DNA of 64,000 bases from a bacterium (lineage in GTDB: Bacteria > Desulfobacterota > Binatia > DP-6). The position numbers and the translations under genes were made by a program. Positions 29,581-37,829 of the stretch are shown in pieces; position 1 is the stretch's first letter; each line of letters starts with the position of its first letter. Location of the stretch: the NCBI GenBank assembly GCA_026129405.1, contig JAHCID010000006.1, forward strand, positions 236,247-300,246, given 5' to 3'. Below the pieces are notes generated by a model. It was not told the origin of the DNA and did no database searches. It worked only from the letters and a program-made list of their open reading frames with translations.

Positions 29581-30629
29581 GGCGTCACCGGCTCCATGCG
29601 CCCGCCGCGCGCGAGGCGGAACGTACGCCCGCGCCACGTGACGGTGCGGGCCACGAGCGCGCGCACGAAAGCGACCAGCAGCAGCGCCTCGCCGAGCGGC
29701 CAGCCGAGCGCGCCGCGCGGCTCGAGACGCCAGGCGAGCAGCGTGCGGACGCCGGCGCACGTCCCGACCGCGAGCCAGGCGATCGGGCTCGCCGCGAGAG
29801 CCGCGCCGAGGACGAGCGGCAGCGTCGGCGTGAACAGGAGCGGCACCGTCAGCGCCAGCGCCGGACGGTGCGCGCGCAGCACCTGCATCCAGCGCACGAA
29901 GCGCGCCAGCGCCGGCGCCGCCGGCGCGTGCGACGCCTGCGGTACGCGCGCCCGCGGCGCCACCAGGGCGACCGGCAGCGCCCGTGCGTGCAGCCACGCG
30001 GCCAGCTCCAGGTCTTCGCCGACGCGGTCGCGCAGCGGCGGCAGGCCGTCCAGCGCCGCCGGCGACAGCGCCATCGCCTTGCCGCAGATGGCGTGCGCGC
30101 CGACGGCCATGGCGTCGAGCGCCGCGAACGAGAGCTGCGTATGGCAGAGGAGCGCCCGCACGGCGCGCGGAACGAGCCCCGCTGCGGGCTCCGGGGCGGG
30201 TGCGGCGGTGGCGAGCGCCGCGCCGCCCGCGACGGCGGCGGCGAGCGCCTGCACGAGCACGGCGTCGACGGCGACGTCGGCGTCGATCGCGAGGACGACG
30301 CGCTCGCCGGGAGCGAGCGCCGCCAGGGCCGCGAGCAGATGGCCCACCTTGCGGTTCGGCGTCGCGGGATCGGAGGCGAGCCACTCGACCCCCGGCGGCA
30401 GCGCCGGGCGCGCCGGCGAGATCACGACGTGCGCCAGCGGACCCGGGTACGCGAGCGGCGTCGCGAGCGCCGTCAGCTCCGCCGCGCTCGGCACGTCGGC
30501 GGGACGCAGAAGCAGTACCGGCGGGGCCGCCGGCACCGGCGGCGGCGGCGAGCGCCACCCGAGACGCACGAGCGTCACGACGCTGAAGCCGGCGGCGAGG
30601 AGCGCCCATGCGACCACGATCGCCGTCAC
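29577..30629 (-). CDS. Membrane glycosyltransferase of the carotenoid operon (GT2/GT21-like)
   Basis: 350 residues from GTG 30629. It has an N-terminal membrane anchor (AIVVAWALLAAGFSVVTLV), a GT-A core with the DxD motif in LAIDADVAV, an acidic GEDLE acceptor motif, and an RFVRWMQVLR segment that recalls the (Q/R)xxRW motif of ceramide glucosyltransferase-like enzymes. Two to three C-terminal hydrophobic helices follow. In the Myxococcus carB operon a glycosyltransferase-like gene occupies the same place, so it may glycosylate a 1'-hydroxy carotenoid produced with CrtC. Confidence 0.75.
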   Translation of the reverse strand: MTAIVVAWALLAAGFSVVTLVRLGWRSPPPPVPAAPPVLLLRPADVPSAAELTALATPLAYPGPLAHVVISPARPALPPGVEWLASDPATPNRKVGHLLAALAALAPGERVVLAIDADVAVDAVLVQALAAAVAGGAALATAAPAPEPAAGLVPRAVRALLCHTQLSFAALDAMAVGAHAICGKAMALSPAALDGLPPLRDRVGEDLELAAWLHARALPVALVAPRARVPQASHAPAAPALARFVRWMQVLRAHRPALALTVPLLFTPTLPLVLGAALAASPIAWLAVGTCAGVRTLLAWRLEPRGALGWPLGEALLLVAFVRALVARTVTWRGRTFRLARGGRMEPVTP

Positions 30630-31549
30630 GCCGCCCGCTCCCGGCGCATGCGGAAGTAGGCCATCCAGCGGATGCGACGCTGCTGGAAGCGGCGGAAGTC
30701 GGCGACCTCGGCGATGCCGCCGCTCGCCGCGCCCCGCGCCTCGAGCCGCGCGTAGAACGGCGACGACTCGAGCAGGTGCGCCGGCACCAGCACGCGGTCG
30801 CCGACCGCGAGCCGCTGCGGCACGGCGAGCCCCCAGCGCGTGCGGCGCTGCGGCGGCTCGGCCGGCGGGGTGCGCGCGTCGGTGACGCCGTCGCTGCCGG
30901 CGTCGACGACGATCGTGTGTGCCGGCGCCGGCAGGTGATAGGCGATCGTGGTGCGGCGCGCGCCGTGCACGCGCGCCCAGGTCCACCCGGGCAGGTCGCC
31001 GCCGAGCGGCTCCTCGCCGTGGTTGCCGTCGTGGTAGCCGAGGCCGTCGGCGTGAAGGCCGAGCCCGGGCACCGTCAGGCGCGCGCGGGCGCGCGGCATC
31101 GCCGCCTGCCAGTGATGACGCCGGCGGGCGTCGAGCGCGATCGCCGGGCCGGCGTCCGTGTCGGGATGCAGGCGCAGGGACAGGCGCAGCGGCGTGCCCC
31201 ATGGCGCCGTGCGCTCGTCGACGGTGATGGCGACGCCGCCGTCCGTCCAGCACCACGTCGAGCGCCCGATGCGCAGGTGGACGGGACCGGCCTCGGCGCC
31301 CTCCCACTCCGTGAACGCCCAGGCCACGCGGCGGCCGTCACGGTAGACGGCGCAGTTGACCGCGGTGTGGTCGAGCGGGGCAGCGCCCCGGCGCGCGGCG
31401 ACGGCGTAGCGAGGCGAGAACAGCGCGCCCAGCATGAAGATGCAGACCACCGTTACCGGCCCGGCCTGGACGTCGGCGTAGAGCCAGCGATACGCGCCGC
31501 TGCGCGCGGGCAGCGGCGGCGGGCCGCTCGCGGTCGGCAGCGGTCTCAC
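30626..31549 (-). CDS. crtC: Carotenoid 1,2-hydratase
   Basis: 307 residues from GTG 31549 (GTGA overlap with the desaturase). The CrtC family pattern GAYRWLYADV near the N-terminus, FMLGALFSPRY, the central GLGYHDGNHGEEPLG with conserved His/Asn/Glu, and WTWARVHG are visible. It adds water to the psi end of acyclic or monocyclic carotenoids. Together with CrtYc/Yd it suggests a monocyclic carotenoid with a 1'-hydroxyl group. Confidence 0.88.
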   Translation of the reverse strand: MRPLPTASGPPPLPARSGAYRWLYADVQAGPVTVVCIFMLGALFSPRYAVAARRGAAPLDHTAVNCAVYRDGRRVAWAFTEWEGAEAGPVHLRIGRSTWCWTDGGVAITVDERTAPWGTPLRLSLRLHPDTDAGPAIALDARRRHHWQAAMPRARARLTVPGLGLHADGLGYHDGNHGEEPLGGDLPGWTWARVHGARRTTIAYHLPAPAHTIVVDAGSDGVTDARTPPAEPPQRRTRWGLAVPQRLAVGDRVLVPAHLLESSPFYARLEARGAASGGIAEVADFRRFQQRRIRWMAYFRMRRERAA

Positions 31550-32982
31550 GCCGCCACCCCGAGGTGCGCGAGCGCCAGGCCGGCCGCGAAACGTCCCGAG
31601 CGCATGACGAGCGGCACGCCGCCCCCCGGATGCGTGCCGCCGCCGGCGAAGAAGACGCCCGGCACCGGGCCGCGCATCGGCGGGCGCCGGAACGCGCCGA
31701 ACCGGCCGCGCGGCAGATAGCCGTAGAGCGAGCCGCGCGGTGCACCCTGGCGCGCGAAGTCCACGGGCGTGCGCTCCGCGAGCACCGTCGCGCCGTCGAG
31801 GAGGTCTGCGCCCCACTCGCGCGCGAGGCGCGCGAGGCAGCGGGCGCGTACCGCCGCCGCCTGCGGCCAGGCTTCGGGGACGGGGCCGGCCGGCAGCGGC
31901 GGCGCGTTCGCCATGACGTAGAGGCCGTCGCGGCCCGGCGCCGCCATGGCGGCGTCGGTCGCGACGGGATGGCAGACGTAGACGGTCGGATCGGCCGCGA
32001 CCTCGCCGGCGGCGAGGGCGCGGAACTCGCCGGCGTAGTCGGCAGCGAAGGCCACCGTGTGGTGCGGCAACGCCAGGCGCCGCGGCAGGCCGAGACAGAG
32101 CACGTAGCCGGACATCGCCAGCCGTCCACGCGGCTCGGGACCGAGCGGGTCGGCGTTCACGACCACGACGTCGGCGGGCTCCTCGTGCCCCGCCGGCCCG
32201 GCGCGCAGCGCGCCCGCCGTGCCGCCCCATCCTGCCCGGACGTCGCACACGACGCGCACGCCGAGCCGGCGCAGCGCCGCCCCGAGCGCGTCGACGAGCG
32301 CACCCATGCCGCCGCCCACGTGGTGCACGCCCTGGGCGAGCTCCAGGTGCGGGATCATCGCGAACGCCGCGCTCACCTCGTCCGGTGCGGCGCCGACGTA
32401 GGTCGCGAAGCGGCCTGCGAACTGGCGCAGCGCCGGCGCGCGCAGGTGCCGGGCCGCGAGACCGGCGAGCGTGCCCATGCGCATGCCGCGCACGATCGCG
32501 CCGGGCCCGCGCCGCGCGACGCGGCGGAAGAAGTCGGCGACCCCGCCGAACGGCGCTTCGAGATACGGCTCGCCCGCGACGCGCCAGAGCGTCGCCGCCT
32601 CGGCGTAGAAGGCGCGCAGCCCGTCGCCGTCGGCCGGCTCGATCGCCGCCGCCTCGGCGGCGGTGTCGTCGAGCCGATCCCAGGCACGGAAGCGGCCCCC
32701 GTCGGCGAAGCGGTACTCGCAGTGGAGCCGCAGCGGCGTGATCGGCGGCAGGAGGTCCGACGCCCCGAGCGCCGCGAACACGTCGCGCACGACGTCCGGC
32801 ATGGTGAGCAGCGTCGGCCCGGTATCGAGGACGAGCCCCTCGGCGCGCAGGCGTTGCGCCTTGCCCCCGAGCGTCGCCCCGGCCTCCCACAGCGTGACCT
32901 CGAGCCCGGCCCGCGCCAGGAGCCCCGCCGCGACCAGGCCGCCGAAGCCGCCGCCCACGACGGCGGCGCGCCGCCGCGTCAC
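31546..32982 (-). CDS. Second CrtI-family carotenoid desaturase (CrtD or CrtIa-like)
   Basis: 478 residues from GTG 32982. The FAD-binding GGGFGGLVAAGLLARAG at the N-terminus, LDTGPTLLTMPD, and the C-terminal VFFAGGGTHPGGGVPLVMRSGR dinucleotide/substrate region belong to the CrtI/CrtD amine-oxidase-like family. Adjacent to crtC it could be a 3,4-desaturase (CrtD). In the myxobacterial carB operon, however, a second CrtI in this position takes part in stepwise phytoene desaturation. Sequence alone does not decide. Confidence 0.82.
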   Translation of the reverse strand: MTRRRAAVVGGGFGGLVAAGLLARAGLEVTLWEAGATLGGKAQRLRAEGLVLDTGPTLLTMPDVVRDVFAALGASDLLPPITPLRLHCEYRFADGGRFRAWDRLDDTAAEAAAIEPADGDGLRAFYAEAATLWRVAGEPYLEAPFGGVADFFRRVARRGPGAIVRGMRMGTLAGLAARHLRAPALRQFAGRFATYVGAAPDEVSAAFAMIPHLELAQGVHHVGGGMGALVDALGAALRRLGVRVVCDVRAGWGGTAGALRAGPAGHEEPADVVVVNADPLGPEPRGRLAMSGYVLCLGLPRRLALPHHTVAFAADYAGEFRALAAGEVAADPTVYVCHPVATDAAMAAPGRDGLYVMANAPPLPAGPVPEAWPQAAAVRARCLARLAREWGADLLDGATVLAERTPVDFARQGAPRGSLYGYLPRGRFGAFRRPPMRGPVPGVFFAGGGTHPGGGVPLVMRSGRFAAGLALAHLGVAA

Positions 32983-33869
32983 GCCGGCGCCTCGCGCAGG
33001 CCGAGCGCCGCGGCGGCGAGCACCAGCTTGCGCCCACCCGAGACGACGGCGCGCCGCCGGAAGACGTCGTAGTCCTGGGCCTCGATGGCGCGCAGGATGT
33101 CGCCGTAGACCGCAGCCATGAGCCGCACCGTGAGCCGCGAGCGGGCCCCGTCGAGCAGCGGGATGCCGCGCCGGGCCTCGGCGTAGAGCGCCCGCGCCCG
33201 CGCCACCTGGGCCTGCATGCAGGCGCGGAAGCGGGCGTCGACGCGCCCGGCGCGGAGGTCCGCCTCCGACAGCCCGGCGGCGGCGAGGTCCGCCTGCGGC
33301 AGATAGATGCGGTCGCGGGCGAGATCCTCGCCGACGTCGCGCAGGATGTTCGTCAGCTGCATGGCGTGGCCGAGCGCGGCCGCCGGCGCGAGCGCAGCCG
33401 GATCCCGGTATCCGAGCAGCGGCGCCATCATGAGGCCGACGGTGCCGGCGACGAGGTAGCAGTAGCGGTCGAGGGCGGCCGCGGTAGCGTAGCGGTGCAC
33501 CGTGAGGTCCATCGCGACGCCGTCGATCAGATCCTGGAGCGGCGCCTCGGGAATCGCGAAGCGGCGGATCGTGTCGCGCAGCGCCGCGGTCTCGGCGACG
33601 TCGAACGGCGCCGGCACCGCGCCGGCGCCCGGGCCGCACACCGCCCGCACCAGCGCCCGCGCGGCCTCGAGCCGCGGCACGAGTGCCGCCGGCGGCGCGC
33701 TCGGCTCGTCGACGAGGTCGTCGAGCCGGCGGCAGAACGCGTAGAGCGCGAGCGCGCCGCGGCGCCGCGCGCCGCCGAGCGCCCAGGACGCGAAGTGGAA
33801 GCTCTTCGCGTGGGTGCGGGTGAGCGCGTGCGCGCGCCGATAGCCGTCGCGGACGAGGAGGTCGTTCAT
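32979..33869 (-). CDS. crtB: Phytoene synthase
   Basis: 296 residues from ATG 33869. Both Mg-diphosphate motifs are visible: RRLDDLVDE and NILRDVGEDLARDRIYLP. It condenses two geranylgeranyl diphosphates to phytoene. Overlaps both desaturase genes by 4 nt. Confidence 0.94.
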   Translation of the reverse strand: MNDLLVRDGYRRAHALTRTHAKSFHFASWALGGARRRGALALYAFCRRLDDLVDEPSAPPAALVPRLEAARALVRAVCGPGAGAVPAPFDVAETAALRDTIRRFAIPEAPLQDLIDGVAMDLTVHRYATAAALDRYCYLVAGTVGLMMAPLLGYRDPAALAPAAALGHAMQLTNILRDVGEDLARDRIYLPQADLAAAGLSEADLRAGRVDARFRACMQAQVARARALYAEARRGIPLLDGARSRLTVRLMAAVYGDILRAIEAQDYDVFRRRAVVSGGRKLVLAAAALGLREAPA

Positions 33870-35413
33870 GCCGCGGTGCCGGTCGCCGCCCGGCTGCCCA
33901 CCTCGGCGACGGCGGGCGCCGGTTGCGCGCCGGCGTGGGCGCGGATGCGCTCGACGACCAGCCGGGCCGAGAGCATCACCATCGGCAGCCCGGTGCCGGG
34001 CTGCGTCGACGCACCGACGAAGAAGAGGTTGCGCACGGTCGGGTCCTGGTTCTTCGGCCGGAACGGACCGACCTGGAAGAAGTCGTGCGAGAGCCCGAAC
34101 GCGGAGCCGAGCTCGAGGTTCAGCTCGGCGGCCCAGTCGTCGGGCGTGCGACGGTGCTCGACGACGACGTGACGCTCGACGTCGTCACAGCCGATCTCGG
34201 CGAGCCGCTGGAACACCTTGGCGCGCAGGCGCGGCCCCTCGACCGCCCAGTCGAGCGAGCGATGGCGGTGCGGCACGGGCACGAGGACGTACACCGCGTC
34301 GCCGCCGGCGACGGCACAGGCGGGATCGGTGCGCGACGGGACGTTCACGTAGAAGCTCGGATCGTCCGGCACGCGGAAGCGGCGGAAGATGTCGTCGAAC
34401 GAGCCGCGGTAGTCACGCCCGAAGAAGACGTTGTGATGCAGCAGCTCCGGCAGGCGGCGCGACACGCCCAGGTAGAGCATGAAGGCGCTCGACGTGTAGC
34501 GCAGGCGCTCGGCGCGCGGCAGGCGCGTCGTCGCCGGGTCGAGGAGGTTGCGGTACGCCCACGGCAGGTCGGCGTTGCAGAGGACGACGTCGGCTGCGAC
34601 GTGGCGCCCGTCCGCGAGCACGACGCCCGTGGCACGCGTCCCCTCGCAGGCGATGCGCGCGACCGGCGTGCGGTAGTGGATCGTGACGCCGAGCTCGGTA
34701 CACAGCCGCTCGAGCGCGAGCGGCAGCCGGTACATGCCGCCCTTCGGGTACCAGATGCCCATCCCGAGCTCGGTGTACGGCAGGAGGCCGTAGACCGCGG
34801 GCGCGTCGTAGGGCGAGATGCCGAGGTACATCGTCTGGAAGCTGAGGGCGGCGCGCAGGCGCTCGTCGCGGAAGAAGCGGCTGACCTCGGCGTACATCTT
34901 GCGATGCGCGCGCACGCGCAGCACCTGGCGCAGGTTGCCCGGGGTCAGGAACTGGCCCAGATGATCGAAGTTGCGTCCGACGAAGCGGTCGACGGAGGTA
35001 CGGTATTGGATCTGTCCCTGCGCCAGGAACTCGAGATAGCGCTGCGAGCTGCCCGGCTCGATGCGCTCCAGCTCCTGCGCCATCGCGGTGAGCTCGGTCG
35101 TGAACGTGACCGCCGAGCCGTCGCGGAAGTGGATGCGGTAGTTGGGATCGCAACGGTGCAGCGTCAGGTAGTCGGCGAGCCGCCGCCCGCAGACCGCGAA
35201 CGTCTCCTCGAGAACCTCCGGCATGAGCAGCAGCGTCGGCCCGGTGTCGAAGGCGAAGCCGCGGTCGGCGATGCGCCCGCAACGCCCGCCCGGCCCCGCG
35301 CCCTGCTCGTAGACCGTCACCGCGAAGCCCTCCGCGGCGAGACGAGCCGCCGCCGACAGGCCGCCCACGCCGGCGCCGACGAGCGCGATGCGGGTTCTCC
35401 GGGTCGATGCCAT
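33866..35413 (-). CDS. crtI: Phytoene desaturase
   Basis: 515 residues from ATG 35413, chosen over GTG 35431 because a GAGGAGG ribosome site precedes it at the normal distance. The N-terminal GAGVGGLSAAARLAAEG, FAFDTGPTLLLMPE, and the C-terminal LFFVGASTQPGTGLPMVMLSARL match CrtI. It introduces double bases of conjugation into phytoene toward neurosporene or lycopene. The second gene of the crt operon, 21 nt after crtE. Confidence 0.92.
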   Translation of the reverse strand: MASTRRTRIALVGAGVGGLSAAARLAAEGFAVTVYEQGAGPGGRCGRIADRGFAFDTGPTLLLMPEVLEETFAVCGRRLADYLTLHRCDPNYRIHFRDGSAVTFTTELTAMAQELERIEPGSSQRYLEFLAQGQIQYRTSVDRFVGRNFDHLGQFLTPGNLRQVLRVRAHRKMYAEVSRFFRDERLRAALSFQTMYLGISPYDAPAVYGLLPYTELGMGIWYPKGGMYRLPLALERLCTELGVTIHYRTPVARIACEGTRATGVVLADGRHVAADVVLCNADLPWAYRNLLDPATTRLPRAERLRYTSSAFMLYLGVSRRLPELLHHNVFFGRDYRGSFDDIFRRFRVPDDPSFYVNVPSRTDPACAVAGGDAVYVLVPVPHRHRSLDWAVEGPRLRAKVFQRLAEIGCDDVERHVVVEHRRTPDDWAAELNLELGSAFGLSHDFFQVGPFRPKNQDPTVRNLFFVGASTQPGTGLPMVMLSARLVVERIRAHAGAQPAPAVAEVGSRAATGTAA

Positions 35414-35434
35414 GCGTCCTCCTCGTGTCACGGG

Positions 35435-36508
35435 TCAGACGGCGCGCGCCGCCAGCATGCCGATCAGCTCGTCCAGGAGCGCGCGCACCGCGGCATCCAC
35501 GGGGAGCGCGCGCAGGGTGCGCGCCGCCGCGCGCGAGGCGTGGACGATCACGCGCTCGGCGGCGGCCCGCCCGCCGTGCGCCTCGACCAGCGCGAGCAGC
35601 CGCGCGCGGCCGGCGGGATCGTCGAGGCCGCCGCTCCACAGGCGATCGAGGTCCGCCCGCACCGGCGCGGGCGCGCGGGCATAGGCGGCGACGATCGGAT
35701 ACGTCGGCTTGCCCGCCACGAGATCGTCGAGCACGGGCTTGCCGGTGCACGCCGGCTCGCCGAAGAGCCCGAGGAGATCGTCGCGGATCTGGAAGGCGAC
35801 GCCCACCTGCCGGCCGACGCGCTCGAGGCCGCGCAGCACGGCGGGCTCCGCCGCGGCCAGGCGCGCGCCGCCCACGAGCGGCGCGACGAAGCCGTAGCGC
35901 GCGGTCTTGAGCAGCCCGACCCGCAGCGTCTGGAACAGCGTGACCTCGGCGAGCGGCGTGCGTGCCAGCGCGAGGTCGAGGAACTGTCCCGCGGCCGTCG
36001 AGCGGCAGACGCCGAGCCAGTAGCGCGCCACCTCGCCCGCCCGCGGCAGCGCGCTCTCGAGCATCGCCTCCAGGGCGCGTGCGAAGAGGTGGTCGCCGAC
36101 GACGACGGCGAGGTCCTCGCCGCGCCGGCCGTCGGCCAGACAGCGATGCAGCGCCGGCCCGCCGCGGCGGATGGCGGCCCCGTCGGCGACGTCGTCGTGG
36201 ATCAGGAGGAAGGTATGCAGCAGCTCCAGGCTGGCCGCGAAGCGCCAGACGCCGTCGGGCACGGCGGCCAGCCCGCGCGCCGCGCCCCAGCCGAGGACGA
36301 CGAGCGCCGGCCGCAGGCGCTTGGCGGGCCGCGCCGCGAAGGCGCGCGCTTCGCCCAGGGCGGCGGACCAGCGCGGGTCGATGCCGGCCTCGTCGGGCAG
36401 CACCAGGAGATCGTCGAGATCGCGCTCGACGCGCTCGCGGGCATGCGACAGCCACGCGATCGCCGCAACGTCGGCGGCGCGGCCGGGGCGCGGGCTCGGA
36501 GCGTCCAT
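35435..36508 (-). CDS. crtE: Geranylgeranyl diphosphate synthase
   Basis: 357 residues from ATG 36508. An all-helical trans-prenyltransferase with the first aspartate-rich motif DDVAD (105-109), GDHLFARAL, and a second motif IRDDLLGLFG in which the last Asp is Gly, as in many members. It supplies C20 precursor for crtB. It is the first gene of the carotenoid operon; no Shine-Dalgarno precedes the ATG and a promoter sits within 10 nt, so the mRNA may be almost leaderless. Confidence 0.93.
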   Translation of the reverse strand: MDAPSPRPGRAADVAAIAWLSHARERVERDLDDLLVLPDEAGIDPRWSAALGEARAFAARPAKRLRPALVVLGWGAARGLAAVPDGVWRFAASLELLHTFLLIHDDVADGAAIRRGGPALHRCLADGRRGEDLAVVVGDHLFARALEAMLESALPRAGEVARYWLGVCRSTAAGQFLDLALARTPLAEVTLFQTLRVGLLKTARYGFVAPLVGGARLAAAEPAVLRGLERVGRQVGVAFQIRDDLLGLFGEPACTGKPVLDDLVAGKPTYPIVAAYARAPAPVRADLDRLWSGGLDDPAGRARLLALVEAHGGRAAAERVIVHASRAAARTLRALPVDAAVRALLDELIGMLAARAV

Positions 36509-36517
36509 GCAGTGCGG

Positions 36518-36561
36518 GTTCTAGCCTATGTCCAGGTTGCGTCAAAGATTCGTCTAGGTTC
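36518..36561 (-). promoter_or_regulatory. crt operon promoter with direct repeats
   Basis: On the minus strand TTGACG (36545-36540), a 16-nt spacer and TAGAAC (36523-36518), ending 9 nt before the crtE ATG. Read on the plus strand, the direct repeats GTCCAGGTTG (36530-36539) and GTCTAGGTTC (36552-36561) are 22 nt apart, about two helical turns, and flank the -35. A third half-site GGGTT lies at 36516-36520 over the -10. They are candidate operators for the MerR/CarH-like regulator at the end of the operon. Confidence 0.55.
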
Positions 36562-36562
36562 T

Positions 36563-37123
36563 ATGCGGGGCGTGCAGCGGCCCCTCTCGCGCGGTCTCCT
36601 CGTGGCGCTTCTCGTCCTCGGCACCTCCCTCGCCCGCGCCACCGACGTCGTCCCTCGCGACGCCGAGCTGGAGCGCACGGACGGCGGCACGGTAGCGATC
36701 CGCGTGTACCGCGGAAAGCCCGCGGTGCTCTTCTACGAGGATCGACGCTCGACGGAGCTGAACGCCGAGGTGAAGGCGGCGCTCTGGGAGCAGGGGCGCG
36801 CCGCCGGCCGCACCGACGCCGTGTACGTCGTGGCCATCGCCAACATCCAGGCCTACGACTTCTTCCCGGCCAAGGACTTCGCCGTCGCCTTCATCCGGCG
36901 GCTCGAGGGCAAGATCGGCATCCCGATCCTGCTCGACGCGCGCGGCGTCCTCTCGCAGCCGCCGTGGGACCTGCCGTCCGCGGGGGGCTCGGTGGTGCTG
37001 CTCGACGCCGACGGCCGCGTCGTCTGGCAGCACACCGGCGCGCTCGGCCCGGAGCGCACGCAAACGCTGCTCGCACGGGTCGCGTCGCTGCTGCCTTCGA
37101 CGCCCACCGGCGACGCGCCGTGA
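36563..37123 (+). CDS. Secreted thioredoxin-fold protein without CxxC
   Basis: 186 residues from ATG 36563, divergent from crtE with a 54-nt gap. A signal peptide (GLLVALLVLGTSLARA) is followed by a redoxin/YtfJ-like domain: AVLFYEDRRSTELNAEVKAAL where a CxxC would normally lie, VYVVAIANIQAYDFF, and a C-terminal GGSVVLLDADGRVVWQHTGAL. The active-site cysteines of thioredoxins are absent (the protein has no Cys), so it is not a disulfide reductase. The role is unknown; periplasmic location is inferred. Confidence 0.65.
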   Translation: MRGVQRPLSRGLLVALLVLGTSLARATDVVPRDAELERTDGGTVAIRVYRGKPAVLFYEDRRSTELNAEVKAALWEQGRAAGRTDAVYVVAIANIQAYDFFPAKDFAVAFIRRLEGKIGIPILLDARGVLSQPPWDLPSAGGSVVLLDADGRVVWQHTGALGPERTQTLLARVASLLPSTPTGDAP

Positions 37124-37128
37124 GCGCA

Positions 37129-37160
37129 CGGCGGGCGGGGCCTCCCTGCCCCGCCCGCCG
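37129..37160. terminator. Strong hairpin between convergent genes
   Basis: A perfect 12-bp stem CGGCGGGCGGGG (37129-37140)/CCCCGCCCGCCG (37149-37160) with an 8-nt loop, between the stops of the thioredoxin-fold gene and the peroxiredoxin gene. There is no T-run on either strand; it probably serves both directions. Confidence 0.75.
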
Positions 37161-37165
37161 GCGTC

Positions 37166-37648
37166 TCACAGCTTCGAGAGCACCGACTCGGCGGACGACG
37201 CGTTCAGGCCGGGGCCGGGCTCGAGGAGCAGCTCGGCCACCTTCCCGTCCTTCACGATCATGGCGTAGCGCTTCGAGCGCTGCCCCATGCCGAAGCCCGA
37301 GCCGTCCATCTCGAGGCCGACGGCGCGGGTGAACTCGCCGTTGCCGTCGGCGAGCATGCGCACCTTGCCGGGCGCGCCCTGCTCCTTGCCCCAGGCGCCC
37401 ATCACGAAGGCGTCGTTCACCGCTACGCAGACGACCTCGTCGACGCCCTTGCCGCGGAGATCGCTCGCCTTCTCGACGAAGCCCGGCAGATGCTTCATCG
37501 AGCAGGTCGGGGTGAACGCCCCGGGCACCGCGAAGAGCACCACGGTCTTGCCCTGGCTGAGCTCGCGCAGCGACACGTCCTTCGGCCCGCCGTCGCCCAT
37601 CTCCTTCAGCTTCACGTCGGGCAGCGCGTCTCCCACATTGATCGCCAT
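37166..37648 (-). CDS. Peroxiredoxin, Prx5 type
   Basis: 160 residues from ATG 37648, chosen because GGAGAG lies just upstream; the longer frame adds 6 residues. The peroxidatic Cys49 sits in PGAFTPTC, and [27 protein letters not shown] with [11 protein letters not shown] is typical of the Prx5/AhpC-like 1-Cys or atypical 2-Cys group. It reduces hydroperoxides in the cytoplasm. Its place beside carotenoid genes may reflect oxidative-stress protection. Confidence 0.92.
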   Translation of the reverse strand: MAINVGDALPDVKLKEMGDGGPKDVSLRELSQGKTVVLFAVPGAFTPTCSMKHLPGFVEKASDLRGKGVDEVVCVAVNDAFVMGAWGKEQGAPGKVRMLADGNGEFTRAVGLEMDGSGFGMGQRSKRYAMIVKDGKVAELLLEPGPGLNASSAESVLSKL

Positions 37649-37790
37649 CGTCGTCTCTCCTTCCACGCAGGTTCGCTCGTCGGTTCCGTTTCACGGGCCG
37701 GGCGTCCGGCGGCTCGAGGTCAGCGGCGGGTTGTACTCCCCGCCCGACGCTCCAGGCAACGCGCGGTGCCCGCATCCCACCCCCCGCAGT

Positions 37791-37819
37791 TTGACCCGCC
37801 GGGGCGTGCGCGCCAATCT
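37791..37819 (+). promoter_or_regulatory. Candidate promoter of ilvD
   Basis: TTGACC at 37791-37796, a 17-nt spacer and a weak -10 CAATCT at 37814-37819 that ends 10 nt before the ATG. The short gap repeats the layout seen at dapF and crtE. Confidence 0.35.
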
Positions 37820-37829
37820 CCCTCGCACC

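Noticed and set aside
33923..37123. 1066-codon plus-strand frame over crtI and crtE
   Set aside because: It is antisense to clear crt genes. Only the terminal 187 codons from 36563 are a gene.
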